From assembly GCF_000757725.1 (NCBI RefSeq), contig NZ_JJMU01000021.1, positions 62,001 through 126,000 of the forward strand: 64,000 bases of DNA, given 5' to 3'. Origin of the DNA: Sphingobacterium deserti (lineage in GTDB: Bacteria > Bacteroidota > Bacteroidia > Sphingobacteriales > Sphingobacteriaceae). The translations under genes and the position numbers were made by a program. Below are positions 30,298-40,103 of the stretch, in pieces (position 1 is the first letter of the stretch; each line of letters begins with the position of its first letter). The notes beneath the pieces are model-generated. The model worked only from the letters and a program-made list of their open reading frames with translations. It was not told the origin of the DNA and made no database searches.

Positions 30298-33200
30298 TTA
30301 GAGGGTAAGGTTTAAGCCGAACGCTATGGTGCGCAGATTTGGATAGGCATCCCATGCAGTGCCATAGGTATCTTTATAAGAGAAGGCATTGTACAGTCCA
30401 AATGGATTTAATGCGCTTACATAAACTCGTGCATTGGACACTTTCATCCGTTCTACGATTGATTTAGGCAATGAATAATTCAAATTCATACTGGCAACAC
30501 GCGCCCTAAATGAACTTACCTGCCAAAATTCTGAGCTAACGCCATATGTATTTTCCCAATTGGGATTAGGCATTGTTCCCGTAGGATTCAACTCCGGGTC
30601 GTAAATGTCGCCCCAGATTTCCGGCAAGTTGTTATATGCGCGAGTGATATCATTATTCAATTTGCTGCGTTCGGCAGAGCCTATTTCTGCGTAACCGCCA
30701 AAACTACCTGCAATTACGGTTTCAAATGCGAAGCTTTTATATCCCGCTTTTAACGTTACGCCAAACCCATAAAGGCTATTCTCCTTACGGCTGAGCTGAA
30801 TCTGATCATTATCATCGATGATCCCATCAGGGCCAGCGAAGGTTCCGTCAGCCTGTAGTGGTCCTCTTACATCCCGGTAATAAAGCATCCCGGGTTTAAG
30901 ATCGCCGGCGTTGGTACCGAAAAGGGATTTTATGTCGTATTGGCTTACGTATGCATCAATCTCCGCTTGATCTCTAAACATGCCTAAATAATCGTAACCC
31001 CACTTCCCTACATCTTCCGAAGCGCCGTTGCGCGGCTTCCAAGGGTATAATTCATCTACAGCATTAAAATCAACGTACTTGATGGTTAAATCAGACCAAG
31101 AAAGGCGCGTGTTAATGCCGTACGTAAAGTCTTTTCCGATACGATCATTCCAACCCAACGCTATTTCGTAACCATATGTATTGACGCGTGCGTAATTTTC
31201 TGGGGCCATGGATCCGCCGACGGAGACCGGCGTATTGCCCAGCCGCTCTAGGAGAATATTATAGGCTTTGTTATAATACCCCTCCAAAGTGACTGAAAAC
31301 CGGTTGTTCATAAAACGGGCATCGATACCAATGTTGTTCTTGATCTCATCACTCCAGGTTGCATTCCGATTTGGTGAGCGGTCCATCTTCATCCCTGTCT
31401 CACCCATCCCGTTGCCACCAAATACCGGCCCTTTGCCCACTTCATACGTGAAACGTTGGCGCCATAACCATATTGGAAACTGGTCATTACCCATAAAACC
31501 AAGCGAGTAGCGCAGTTTCAAATAATCAATTCCTTTTACTTTGAAAAAATCCTCCTCGCTCACTACCCAACCTGCGGATGCAGAGAAAAATTTACCCCAG
31601 TAATTTTCAGGCGCAAATTTATTAGACGCATCCGAACGGAACAAAAACTCGGCTAAATAGCGCTCATCATAACGGTAGTTAAAGCGCGCCACATAACCCA
31701 AAGAGCCCGATTCATATGCAAAGGTACGCCCCTCGACAGCACCGAAGGCTGTACCAAACTGTCCATTTGTACTTTCCACAGGATCCGCTTTCCAAACATC
31801 TTCCTGCTGCCCGTCTGCTTCACCGCGCTCTACGGATACCAAACCACTGAAATTGTGCTTACCGATTTGCTTGTCGTAGGTCAGGAAAAAATTGTACTGT
31901 GTGTTGGTTCCGTTCTCGTTTGAAAAGTATAAACGATTGCCATTACTCACGGTTAGTGATCGAGGGTTTGTTGCCCCTTCATAGATATGCTCATTAGATC
32001 CCGATCGAGCGAATTCATATAATTGGTAGCGGGTACCGATTTGGCTACCACGAGAGCTGCGCATATTGCGTGAATAGGTAGCGCGTGCTTTAAGCCCTTC
32101 GACGAACGGAACTTCATATTCGGCGGCGATATTAACTGTGAAAAACTTTGTCTGCGTTTGCGCCAAATTATTCAGGCGTTGAATTTCAAAGAAATGATAG
32201 GCCGACAAATCATTGGGGCGGCCCGGCAATTTAACAGGCAAACCGTTGATGTAGGCCGGCACGTAAGGTGCAGATGATAGCAAATTTTTGTAATCATCTT
32301 CCGGCCCTTCTCCTGAAACTTTGTTAAACGTTCTATCCAATTGGTCTTGATTTCCGGAAAGTTGCAAGGACATCTTCAAATTGGAAGCCACCTTTACATC
32401 AGTGCCTGCACGAAAATTCCATTTATCATAATCTAATGTTCCGAGGTTACCATTTTGCTTTTGATAAGAAACACCCGCAAAATATGTAGCGCGTTCCGCT
32501 CCACCGCTTAGGTTTAGCGCATGCCGTGTATTGAATGATGATGACCAGGCATCTTCCAACCAATTGTGATTGATTGTCTTGAAATGCTCCAATTCGTCTT
32601 GACCAAACACCCGGTTTTTGTAATCAATCGATAAGGGATCAACATCTGCACCATTTGGGCCATTCATAATATTGAAGTACTGGCCAAATTGATAGGCATT
32701 CATCATCTTCGTTCTGTACACCTCGTCGTTTACAGCGTAAGACCCATTGTAGGATATTTTAGGGGTACCGACTTTCCCTCGTTTTGTTGTTACGAGAACG
32801 ACACCATTTGCCCCGCGCACACCGTAAACTGCCGTTGCACCATCTTTTAAGATAGAGATGCTTTCTATCTCAGCCGGATCGAGGTTGTTGAATTGTGTTG
32901 ATTCAGGGTTGTTTTTTTCGTCTACCTGGATCATCCCATCGATTACGTATAAAGGCTCACCCGTTCCGGAATCTTTTCCGTACAAAACAGGTTTACGAAT
33001 TTGCAATCTTGCCTTACTTCCTGGCCTTGCCGTTCCGCCGCTAGCCTCAACACCGACCAAACGCCCAGCCAATGCCGCACCTAGGTTTGTCGCCGGTAAG
33101 TCTTCAATGGCTTCCATGTCTACAGTTTCCACCGCACCCGTTAAGTGGGCCTTTCGTTGCGTACCATAACCTACCACAACGACTTCGTCAATGGCCGCTA

Positions 33201-33564
33201 CAGGTTCTAGCTTCACGTCGATTGTTGTTCTTCCGTTGATGGCCACTTCTTGCGGTTCAAAACCCACGAAGCTTACCACCAAAATCTCACTGCCCGGAGG
33301 CGCGTTTAAACGAAATACCCCGGTTTCATCAGATTGTGTGCTGGTGTTGGTACCCTTGATGACTACGGTAGCACCGATAACGGGTTTTCCCTCGGCATCC
33401 GTAATTTTCCCCATTATATTGACAAACCGGGCCGAAACCGATTCGATTTCGATAGGTTTGGATGAGGCCAAGACTTCCCCCTGCGGCAACATAACAAGTG
33501 CAGGACAAAAAAGTCCTAAACTCTGCCAAAGAAGCCTCTTTTTAAAAATTGAATTAAAATTCAT
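30298..33564 (-). CDS. SusC/RagA-family TonB-dependent oligosaccharide transporter (pair 2)
   Basis: A 1088-residue outer-membrane transporter. Signal sequence to about 33, carboxypeptidase-regulatory-like domain (about 48-130; VNIMGKITDAEGKPVIGATVVIKG), DEVVVVGYGTQRK near 137, plug with the signature LKDGATAVYGVRGANGVVLVTTKRGK (about 240-265), and a barrel ending in IAFGLNLTL. No own promoter of the shared type was found in the 122 bp upstream. That gap instead holds a hairpin (33644-33675) after the DUF3826 gene, so expression probably depends on read-through from promoter 34601-34666. Confidence 0.95.
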   Translation of the reverse strand: MNFNSIFKKRLLWQSLGLFCPALVMLPQGEVLASSKPIEIESVSARFVNIMGKITDAEGKPVIGATVVIKGTNTSTQSDETGVFRLNAPPGSEILVVSFVGFEPQEVAINGRTTIDVKLEPVAAIDEVVVVGYGTQRKAHLTGAVETVDMEAIEDLPATNLGAALAGRLVGVEASGGTARPGSKARLQIRKPVLYGKDSGTGEPLYVIDGMIQVDEKNNPESTQFNNLDPAEIESISILKDGATAVYGVRGANGVVLVTTKRGKVGTPKISYNGSYAVNDEVYRTKMMNAYQFGQYFNIMNGPNGADVDPLSIDYKNRVFGQDELEHFKTINHNWLEDAWSSSFNTRHALNLSGGAERATYFAGVSYQKQNGNLGTLDYDKWNFRAGTDVKVASNLKMSLQLSGNQDQLDRTFNKVSGEGPEDDYKNLLSSAPYVPAYINGLPVKLPGRPNDLSAYHFFEIQRLNNLAQTQTKFFTVNIAAEYEVPFVEGLKARATYSRNMRSSRGSQIGTRYQLYEFARSGSNEHIYEGATNPRSLTVSNGNRLYFSNENGTNTQYNFFLTYDKQIGKHNFSGLVSVERGEADGQQEDVWKADPVESTNGQFGTAFGAVEGRTFAYESGSLGYVARFNYRYDERYLAEFLFRSDASNKFAPENYWGKFFSASAGWVVSEEDFFKVKGIDYLKLRYSLGFMGNDQFPIWLWRQRFTYEVGKGPVFGGNGMGETGMKMDRSPNRNATWSDEIKNNIGIDARFMNNRFSVTLEGYYNKAYNILLERLGNTPVSVGGSMAPENYARVNTYGYEIALGWNDRIGKDFTYGINTRLSWSDLTIKYVDFNAVDELYPWKPRNGASEDVGKWGYDYLGMFRDQAEIDAYVSQYDIKSLFGTNAGDLKPGMLYYRDVRGPLQADGTFAGPDGIIDDNDQIQLSRKENSLYGFGVTLKAGYKSFAFETVIAGSFGGYAEIGSAERSKLNNDITRAYNNLPEIWGDIYDPELNPTGTMPNPNWENTYGVSSEFWQVSSFRARVASMNLNYSLPKSIVERMKVSNARVYVSALNPFGLYNAFSYKDTYGTAWDAYPNLRTIAFGLNLTL

Positions 33565-33643
33565 GGTTACTCTCTTATAAAAATAGGTTTACAGCTTATA
33601 AATTATTCTCTCTTGTGCTTAGTTAGCCTGCCTACGCAAAAAG

Positions 33644-33675
33644 AAGGATTTACTAACACAGGTTAGCAAATCCTT
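33644..33675 (-). terminator. Terminator-like hairpin between the DUF3826 gene and susC
   Basis: AAGGATTT (33644-33651) pairs perfectly with AAATCCTT (33668-33675), and inner CTAA/TTAG arms extend the stem. On the minus strand it is followed by CTTTTTG. It lies 11 bp after the DUF3826 stop and 80 bp before the susC start, so it may attenuate or punctuate rather than fully end the transcript. Confidence 0.75.
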
Positions 33676-33686
33676 CGGAATCGGTA

Positions 33687-34349
33687 TTATTTTTTTGCTT
33701 GTTTTTGAGCTTTTCGTTCTTCCCACTTTTTACCTTCCTCTTTGAGGTCGTAGCCTTCGGAAGAAAGGTAGTTATTAATCCGGCCTTTATACTTTCCAAA
33801 CACTTGATGCTTTTCTCGAGAACCTGGCTGGTCCATGGCCAACTCGCGCGCCTCCGTTAAATAGGTAAGGATTTTTTCTTTTTGTGCCCCATTTAAGTTC
33901 GGGATCATATCTTGGTAGGCGCCGTAGGTTAGCGGCAATACACCATAGGTCATGCCATCCTTAACTTTTTCAACCTGCTGTGGGCTTAGCAAACTGCTTA
34001 GCCTCCCGATGTATTGCTTGTGCAACTTCTGCAACACCGCATCTTCCTTTGCTTCGAGTTTGCTACGCTTGCTATCTAGCGCTTCCTTCTGCCCGGCGTA
34101 CTTATCTTTAAGCGCCTTGATTTTTACTTCCCGCTGCTCATGGTGCGTATTTAAATTATCATACTGTTGCACGACAACGGCGCGTGCTTTTTTATACGTT
34201 GCAGAATCAGCAATGGCCAACTGGGCGATTATTTTATCAGACCGTTCCGTAATCACTTGCAGATATTTCTCCCGATCGGATTGCGCAAACGTCATCTTGA
34301 ACATGCATAGCAACGCTATCGCTAAGCAAACATTTATCTTTGTTTTCAT
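33687..34349 (-). CDS. DUF3826 family secreted protein
   Basis: A 220-residue exported protein: signal peptide to about residue 22 (MFKMTFAQ), then an almost entirely helical, highly charged chain. Residues about 60-125 have strong coiled-coil character (EVKIKALKDKYAGQKEALDS, LEAKEDAVLQKLHKQYIGRL). I recognise the DUF3826 pattern (YGVLPLTYGAYQDMIPNL, LTYLTEARELAMDQPGS, GRINNYLSSEGYDL), which recurs in Bacteroidota pectin loci. Its function is unknown; it may be a periplasmic chaperone-like or scaffold protein. It opens the second transport unit and is preceded by promoter site B with a leader of about 245 bases. Confidence 0.8.
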   Translation of the reverse strand: MKTKINVCLAIALLCMFKMTFAQSDREKYLQVITERSDKIIAQLAIADSATYKKARAVVVQQYDNLNTHHEQREVKIKALKDKYAGQKEALDSKRSKLEAKEDAVLQKLHKQYIGRLSSLLSPQQVEKVKDGMTYGVLPLTYGAYQDMIPNLNGAQKEKILTYLTEARELAMDQPGSREKHQVFGKYKGRINNYLSSEGYDLKEEGKKWEERKAQKQAKK

Positions 34350-34600
34350 TTTAATTGTTTTATCTTGATCTATATTGGTGGGTATATGCTATACCAACAT
34401 TCCTCATTCTATACGTTTTTTTCTCAGGCTTTTTCCTTTTAGACTTTGCTGCATGTTAACAATGTAGACTCTTGCATGCAACGAATTACCTACAGAAATC
34501 CGATTATGCGTGATACTTCTTTTCAGGAAAATGCCAGCGCAGGCATCAGTAATGATAAACACAAGTCTCTAAAGGGCATTTACATTTATAATCGCCGATT

Positions 34601-34666
34601 CAAATTAACGTAATATTAATCCTTTAATAATATTTACGATTATCTATTTATTATAAGATATTATCA
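34601..34666 (-). promoter_or_regulatory. PUL promoter with direct-repeat operator (site B) for DUF3826-SusCD
   Basis: CAAATTAA at 34601-34608 (TTAATTTG on the transcribed strand). The operator at 34639-34666 has ATTATC at 34639 and 34660, 21 bp apart, then A; the best copy of the motif. Spacing from the minus-7 element is 38 bp. Predicted start near 34594. Confidence 0.8.
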
Positions 34667-34778
34667 TCAGCTGTTAATCAGGCAATTTGGTTTATTGACG
34701 TTTCGAGAGGAGCGGCAAACAAGCTAAAACGTCTTGACAAGCGAAAAAACAAGCACATTGGGGAATATGCCCTAAAAA

Positions 34779-34822
34779 ATTGCTTATTGGCCGCACGCAC
34801 ATAGGCGTAGCCAATAAGCAAT
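34779..34822 (-). terminator. Intrinsic terminator after the third SusCD pair
   Basis: ATTGCTTATTGGC (34779-34791) pairs perfectly with GCCAATAAGCAAT (34810-34822), a 13-bp stem. On the minus strand it is followed by TTTTTT. It starts 12 bp after the SusD stop at 34834. Confidence 0.92.
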
Positions 34823-34833
34823 ATTGTATGAAA

Positions 34834-36612
34834 TTAATAGCCAGGGTTCTGGTAGCCTCCGGGATTACTAATTGCATCTATTTGCCCTTGTGGAATAGGG
34901 CGAACGGTATGTATCGCATCAACAAAATATTGTCCTACGTCCGGATTTGTCGCCATGAGATAGGCCTTTGTTAATTTTCCGGTACGTTTCAAATCATACC
35001 AGCGGCTATATTCCCCACACAGCTCGCGGGCCCGCTCATCCAATAGGAACTGTAGCGAAATATCGCCGGCAGTGATTTGTTGACCGTTTACCCGCTGGCG
35101 CAGCACATTGATAAAGTTTGCGGCAGTAGCATTCGCTCCGCGCAAATGAAACTCCGCTTCGGCGGCAATAAGGTATACTTCGCCCAAGCGCATCACGGTC
35201 GCAGAAGCATCACTTGTGAAGCTATTTGTCCGCGGACTAATTAATGATCCTGAATTAAACTTCGTGAGTGAAGGATAGAAGCTGATGAAGGGATTGTCAA
35301 CTTGCCCTGGCTGTTGATTGACTCTCGTATATCTCATTTTCACGCGATTATCAACATCATAAAGATCTGCCATATCTACCCAAAGGTAATTTCTGGATAG
35401 TCGGGTTGGTTTTTCTGTCGCATAGTCTGCTTCCTCCAGCCGACCGATCTTAATAGCCAACGAACCATTCGCCAGATTGCTGCCTTCTTGTACTGCTGTT
35501 GAATTACGGTCATACTGAACCAACGCATCCCGCCCCCAATTGTAATTGACATTAGATGTCCAGCTTGTTTGAAAAGAGAGGTTATAGCGCGGATCCAATG
35601 TACCATCTGGATTACGGAAGACAGACATCAAGTGCGCGCTTGGCATAAAGTTGCCGCCAGACCAGCGTCCGATAGTGGTTTGAAAACCAGCCAACTGAAT
35701 AGCACCAAAAGCAGTAGGATAACTGTAAAAGCGTTTGAAGTCGTTGTTATGATCATAGACATTTGTCGAACCATACGACTGCGAGTAAGTAATCTGGAAC
35801 AGAGCCTCTGTGTTTCGTTTATTGTTTGCTTCATTAAAATTATCGGCAAAATTAGCGAACAATTGGGTCTGATAAGTTGCGCCCTGCTCTATTAGTCTTC
35901 TTGCTGAAGAAAGTGCTTCTTCTAAATAGGTGTCAGCGCCATATTCTTTCGTTTGCAGGCAAGCTCTGGCCAATAAGCCTAAGGCCGACTTCTTCGACGG
36001 CTTTCCGGCAATAGCGGCGATGGTCGGCAGATTTTCAGCCGCAAAACGTAAATCAGGCAGGATGGCCTTTTCGTAAATCTCTAAAGGCGCCACGCGCACG
36101 GATTCCGTGTTGGCTTCGGTCGTTTCATGCAATGTCAGCGGTGAGGCGCCGAATTGCTCGACCAAATGAAAGTAGTAAAGTGCGCGGAGGAAATGAGCTT
36201 CGGCAACCTTTGCATTACGCTCTTCGTCGCTTGCAAAGTCCGTCACCTGCCCTACCCTGTCGATAACCAAGTTGCAGTAATTGATCGCATCGTAGGCACC
36301 GTTCCAGTAGTCTTTCGCCATATCCAAAGACATCGCACCCCCTGATGCATATTTCATGTAATTTTGATTGTTATTGGAGTTGAGATCTGACGTCCACAGG
36401 TCGGTTCCGCCCTCGGTCACTAGCAATAAGTTGCGCCCATAGAAATAGCGCGGCAAATCGAAATAACAACTGTTGATCAGTTTTTCAAAACCCGCTTTAT
36501 TCTCAGCAACCTTGTCGACCGTGATTCCAGACGGGTTAAGCTCATCAAGCGAGCATGCTGTAAATAGCAAGCTTCCTGACAAGATATAAGTATATAAATT
36601 TCTTTTGTTCAT
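34834..36612 (-). CDS. SusD/RagB-family outer-membrane glycan-binding lipoprotein (pair 3)
   Basis: A 592-residue SusD-like lipoprotein (lipobox LFTAC, Cys20). Signature segments: EAHFLRALYYFHLVEQFGASPLTLHETTE (about 135-165), KSALGLLARACLQTKEYG (about 208-225) and FLLDERARELCGEYSRWYDLKRTGKL (about 530-555). It ends in the common IPQGQIDAISNPGGYQNPGY tail. It belongs to a different SusD subgroup from the other two, with a more compact core, which suggests a different oligosaccharide ligand. It follows its SusC by 12 bp. Confidence 0.94.
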   Translation of the reverse strand: MNKRNLYTYILSGSLLFTACSLDELNPSGITVDKVAENKAGFEKLINSCYFDLPRYFYGRNLLLVTEGGTDLWTSDLNSNNNQNYMKYASGGAMSLDMAKDYWNGAYDAINYCNLVIDRVGQVTDFASDEERNAKVAEAHFLRALYYFHLVEQFGASPLTLHETTEANTESVRVAPLEIYEKAILPDLRFAAENLPTIAAIAGKPSKKSALGLLARACLQTKEYGADTYLEEALSSARRLIEQGATYQTQLFANFADNFNEANNKRNTEALFQITYSQSYGSTNVYDHNNDFKRFYSYPTAFGAIQLAGFQTTIGRWSGGNFMPSAHLMSVFRNPDGTLDPRYNLSFQTSWTSNVNYNWGRDALVQYDRNSTAVQEGSNLANGSLAIKIGRLEEADYATEKPTRLSRNYLWVDMADLYDVDNRVKMRYTRVNQQPGQVDNPFISFYPSLTKFNSGSLISPRTNSFTSDASATVMRLGEVYLIAAEAEFHLRGANATAANFINVLRQRVNGQQITAGDISLQFLLDERARELCGEYSRWYDLKRTGKLTKAYLMATNPDVGQYFVDAIHTVRPIPQGQIDAISNPGGYQNPGY

Positions 36613-36624
36613 TGGAATATTATT

Positions 36625-39600
36625 TTAGAACGTAACATTTAAGCCTACTACAAATTGTTTGGTGAGCGGAAAATTATCTGAGCCATTAGATTCAGGGTCT
36701 TGATATTTTAGCAAATCGCTTTTTGTCCAAATGAATCCATTATTCGCTGTCGCGTAAATACGGAATCGTTGCATAGCCGCTCTTTTCGCAATAGACTCTG
36801 GCAAGGTGTATCCCAAGGTTATATTACGGATCTTAAAATACGAGCCGTCAACATACTTTAACGATTCAAAGCCGATATAGCCGCTGGCTGTTGCGTGTAG
36901 CCCGGGGCGCGGAAGGTAGGCGCCGGGATTTTCTGGCGTCCAATAATCAGAATCGTCAGGGCTATTTCCGTCTGCCGTGGTTGGGTTATAGCGCGTTATC
37001 AAATTACTGGAAACCATTTGTCCCCAACGCGCCGTGAAGAAAATGCTGGCATCCCAATTTTTATAGCGCAGGTTATTCTGCAATCCGCCTGTCCAATCGG
37101 GAACGGCTGATCCAAGAATCATCTTATCATTCGCGCCATAGGCATGGGTGCCGTCTTCTCTGAATGTCCCATCAGTAGCCAGTTTGATATCGCCCGGCAA
37201 CGAATTATAACGCGCGGCTTCTTCCTCTTCCTCAAGCTGCCATATTCCTAGGTATTTATAATCAAAGAAGGTCTTAATAGGATGTCCCAGAAATAGCCCT
37301 GTAGAAATCAAATCTTTGTTTCCCGGTAAGGTGACGATGCGCTCCCTATTCGCTGCGAAGGTTACCGTCGTTTCCCAAGAGAAATTATCGCGCTCTATAT
37401 TTTTAGTTGTCAATAATATTTCCAAACCTCTATTGACCGTTGCACCAACATTCTGCCACATCTTGAATGGTGCTCCCCAAGAGCCACCCAATGAAGCGGG
37501 CATATCGCGCAGGTACAACAGATCTTTGGTATCGGCATTATACCAATCAACGGTTAAATTGATGCGCTGGTTAAGGAAAGATGCATCTAATCCGATATTT
37601 GTGGTGTAGGATTTTTCCCAACCCAACGCGTTATTCGCCAGTTGCTGATTGAGTATAAATGCTGGTGCCGGCGTATCGCCAAAGCCAACGGGACGCGGGG
37701 CGTTAAATCCGCCGGCCTGTGTGCCATACGCTCCTACGCCGCCTGAGTTACCTGTAATACCATAACCAACCCGAAGTTTCAGATCAGAGACAGCAGCTTG
37801 TAGCGGCATAAAAAATTTCTCATCACTGATGCGCCAAGCGAAGGCGCCTGCCGGGAAAACATCCCACTGATTTCCTTGCGACAAACGTGATACGCCATCC
37901 CACCTGCTTGAAAGGCTGAATAAATATTTCCCTTGATAGTTGTAATTGAATCGGCCTACATAGGACATCGACTGGCTGCGAATGTAGGAAGACCGAATGA
38001 TAGGGTTCGTTCCGGCACTCAGGTTGTGAAAGGAATAGGAGTCCAAATCAAAGCCCGACGCGCCAGCATAGGCTTGCTCGGCTTGGTTTTTTGCCCATGA
38101 TGTAACACCTGTTACGGTGAAATGATGATCGTCTTGAATATCAAAAGCATAAGTTAGAATGTTTTCCCAGCGATAATCGTAGTTCCTATCGTTGATGATA
38201 ACAGCCGCGGGCACTCTAAAGCCTGCTTCTGGGTTCGCGATAGATTGCGTTCCAAAATAGCGCCCTGTTCGGGAAGAACCCAATATCGCACCGAAAATAG
38301 AGCGAAAGGACAAACCCTCCATCGGGGTAATATCGACAAATCCGTTCCCGGAAAAATAGGTATTCAGCGTGTTGTTGACATATTGATCTTTTATTTGATC
38401 AGACAATGGGTTTGTCACACCGTCAACAGGAATATGCTGGATATTCCCTTGTGCGTCAAATGCATCGCCTAGCGGTAGAAACGTTAATGCATTACCAAAA
38501 ATATTTTGTGCCGCTTGGTCATTGTCCGTATGCGTTAACTGCAGATTGGTACCTAGTTTAAATACGGAAGAAATCTTGTGGTCAACGTTTGTCCGTACGG
38601 CATATTTTTTAAACCGATCAATCTTGATCATCCCCTGTTCATCATTGAAGTTGAGGGAGAGGTACGCATTGGTTTTTTCTGTACCCCCATTTACAGCCAA
38701 GCTGTAGTTTTGCTGAATGCCATCACGCAAAACTTGATCTACCCAATCTACCCATTTCCCTTGTTCATAGGCTTCCAGATGTGCCGGGTTTTTAAAAATA
38801 TTGTTTAAAAATTCTGGGTAATTCCCATTTTGGGTACGATAAGCTTCACGTTTTAAATTCAGGTAGGCATCTCCTGTCATCCCATGCGGATATTTTGGGA
38901 AACCGTTGTAACCAAAGTAAGAATCGAAATCCACCACGGTCTTTCCAGCCTTTCCTTGTTTCGTCGTGATAATGACCACACCATTCGATCCTGCGGAACC
39001 GTAAATGGCGGTGGATGAAGCATCTTTCAAAACGTCAATTGACGCTATATCACTGGGATTTAATCTAGAGAAATCGCCCGGAATACCATCAATGATATAG
39101 AGTGGGTTGTTGTCTCCATAGATCGATCTGCTGCCGCGCAAAGCGACGTTGACGTTGGCGCCCGCCCGCCCAGAGCTTTTCATGATATCCATCCCCGATA
39201 CCTTGCCCTGCAATGCATCCATGACGTTGGCTGTAGGTGTCCGCATAATCTCTTCCGATTTTACTGAGGCTACGGCACCCGTAAGATCTCGCTTCTTCAC
39301 AACGCCATAGCCGACGACAACCACCTCATCCAAAACACCCGACGGCTTTAAGCGGATTTGCAGAGGTTCTACAGTAGTCACCTCTATCTCCTGTGTTTCA
39401 TATCCTACATAACTAATTACAAGTGTCTCCCCCAGTTGATCTATTTGCAGACTAAACTGACCTTCCGCATCACTTTGTGCTTGTATGTTCTTTCCTTTCA
39501 CCTGTATGGTTGCGCCCACTACAGGCTCATCATCATTCGAAAAGATGGTTCCCCGAATATCCACGACGCGTGGCTGCTGCTGCAAATACAGCAGGTTGCG

Positions 39601-39708
39601 ATGGGCAGTGATCGCATGCAGCTGAGCCGAGAACGAAGTAATGACGGATAGGAGGCCGCATATGGCCCCCTTCCGTATTCCGTTTTTAATAATAAATTTA
39701 TAATTCAT
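36625..39708 (-). CDS. SusC/RagA-family TonB-dependent oligosaccharide transporter (pair 3)
   Basis: The start is set at 39708 (MNYKFIIKNG), giving 1027 residues; a longer reading from 39780 adds 24 residues that do not look like part of a signal peptide. Signal region to about 33, carboxypeptidase-regulatory-like domain (about 50-125; VDIRGTIFSNDDEPVVGATIQVKG), DEVVVVGYGVVKKR near 128, plug with LKDASSTAIYGSAGSNGVVIITTKQGK (about 225-250), and a barrel ending in FVVGLNVTF. Divergent from the AraC gene, with promoter site C between them and a leader of about 240 bases. Confidence 0.94.
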   Translation of the reverse strand: MNYKFIIKNGIRKGAICGLLSVITSFSAQLHAITAHRNLLYLQQQPRVVDIRGTIFSNDDEPVVGATIQVKGKNIQAQSDAEGQFSLQIDQLGETLVISYVGYETQEIEVTTVEPLQIRLKPSGVLDEVVVVGYGVVKKRDLTGAVASVKSEEIMRTPTANVMDALQGKVSGMDIMKSSGRAGANVNVALRGSRSIYGDNNPLYIIDGIPGDFSRLNPSDIASIDVLKDASSTAIYGSAGSNGVVIITTKQGKAGKTVVDFDSYFGYNGFPKYPHGMTGDAYLNLKREAYRTQNGNYPEFLNNIFKNPAHLEAYEQGKWVDWVDQVLRDGIQQNYSLAVNGGTEKTNAYLSLNFNDEQGMIKIDRFKKYAVRTNVDHKISSVFKLGTNLQLTHTDNDQAAQNIFGNALTFLPLGDAFDAQGNIQHIPVDGVTNPLSDQIKDQYVNNTLNTYFSGNGFVDITPMEGLSFRSIFGAILGSSRTGRYFGTQSIANPEAGFRVPAAVIINDRNYDYRWENILTYAFDIQDDHHFTVTGVTSWAKNQAEQAYAGASGFDLDSYSFHNLSAGTNPIIRSSYIRSQSMSYVGRFNYNYQGKYLFSLSSRWDGVSRLSQGNQWDVFPAGAFAWRISDEKFFMPLQAAVSDLKLRVGYGITGNSGGVGAYGTQAGGFNAPRPVGFGDTPAPAFILNQQLANNALGWEKSYTTNIGLDASFLNQRINLTVDWYNADTKDLLYLRDMPASLGGSWGAPFKMWQNVGATVNRGLEILLTTKNIERDNFSWETTVTFAANRERIVTLPGNKDLISTGLFLGHPIKTFFDYKYLGIWQLEEEEEAARYNSLPGDIKLATDGTFREDGTHAYGANDKMILGSAVPDWTGGLQNNLRYKNWDASIFFTARWGQMVSSNLITRYNPTTADGNSPDDSDYWTPENPGAYLPRPGLHATASGYIGFESLKYVDGSYFKIRNITLGYTLPESIAKRAAMQRFRIYATANNGFIWTKSDLLKYQDPESNGSDNFPLTKQFVVGLNVTF

Positions 39709-40103
39709 GTTCAATCTGGTAAATGACATTTTAAAAACGTAGCATAAAACGAGATCGTAATACAGATGATATCCGCACACATTAGCTGCATTAGATATGA
39801 AAACTTAATAGAATACGCGTTCGCTTAGGCTAAAGTATGTTAGTCATATGCACCATCGGTACTGCTATCTATCTTGCTTCATTTCTATTCCATTTGTGCC
39901 CGGGAATGGGCAACGAACAGCCAAAAAGAGTTTTATAGCTTTATAATTGTTATAGCAAATAAACGAAATCCTTGACGCGTATTTTTATGTAACATTATCC
40001 ATTCACTATAAGATATTACCATATACTTTGAATAAAAAATGTATATTAGCAAACCGATTTAAAAATATTGTAAACCCTTTGTTAGACAACGCTTTCGAAG
40101 ACT
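39709..40103. other. 395-bp divergent intergenic region between susC and araC-type gene
   Basis: Holds site C (39956-40021), whose minus-7 element points at susC. The operator ends 82 bp before the ATG of the plus-strand regulator, close enough to affect that gene too. A sequence ATACTTTG near 40023 could be part of a plus-strand minus-7 element, but I do not see a full match. Confidence 0.6.
39956..40021 (-). promoter_or_regulatory. PUL promoter with direct-repeat operator (site C) for the third SusCD pair
   Basis: CAAATAAA at 39956-39963 (TTTATTTG on the transcribed strand). The operator at 39994-40021 has ATTATC at 39994 and ATTACC at 40015, 21 bp apart, then A. Spacing is 38 bp as at the other sites. 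Predicted start near 39949. Confidence 0.78.

Larger units (their letters stand above)
34350..34833. other. 484-bp intergenic region: promoter B and a terminator
   Basis: Holds promoter site B (34601-34666) for the DUF3826 unit and the terminator of the third SusCD pair (34779-34822). The leader between 34350 and about 34594 has no small reading frame I would support. Confidence 0.7.

Noticed and set aside
36625..39780. Longer susC reading starting at 39780
   Set aside because: The extra 24 residues do not form a signal peptide; the ATG at 39708 begins a plausible one.
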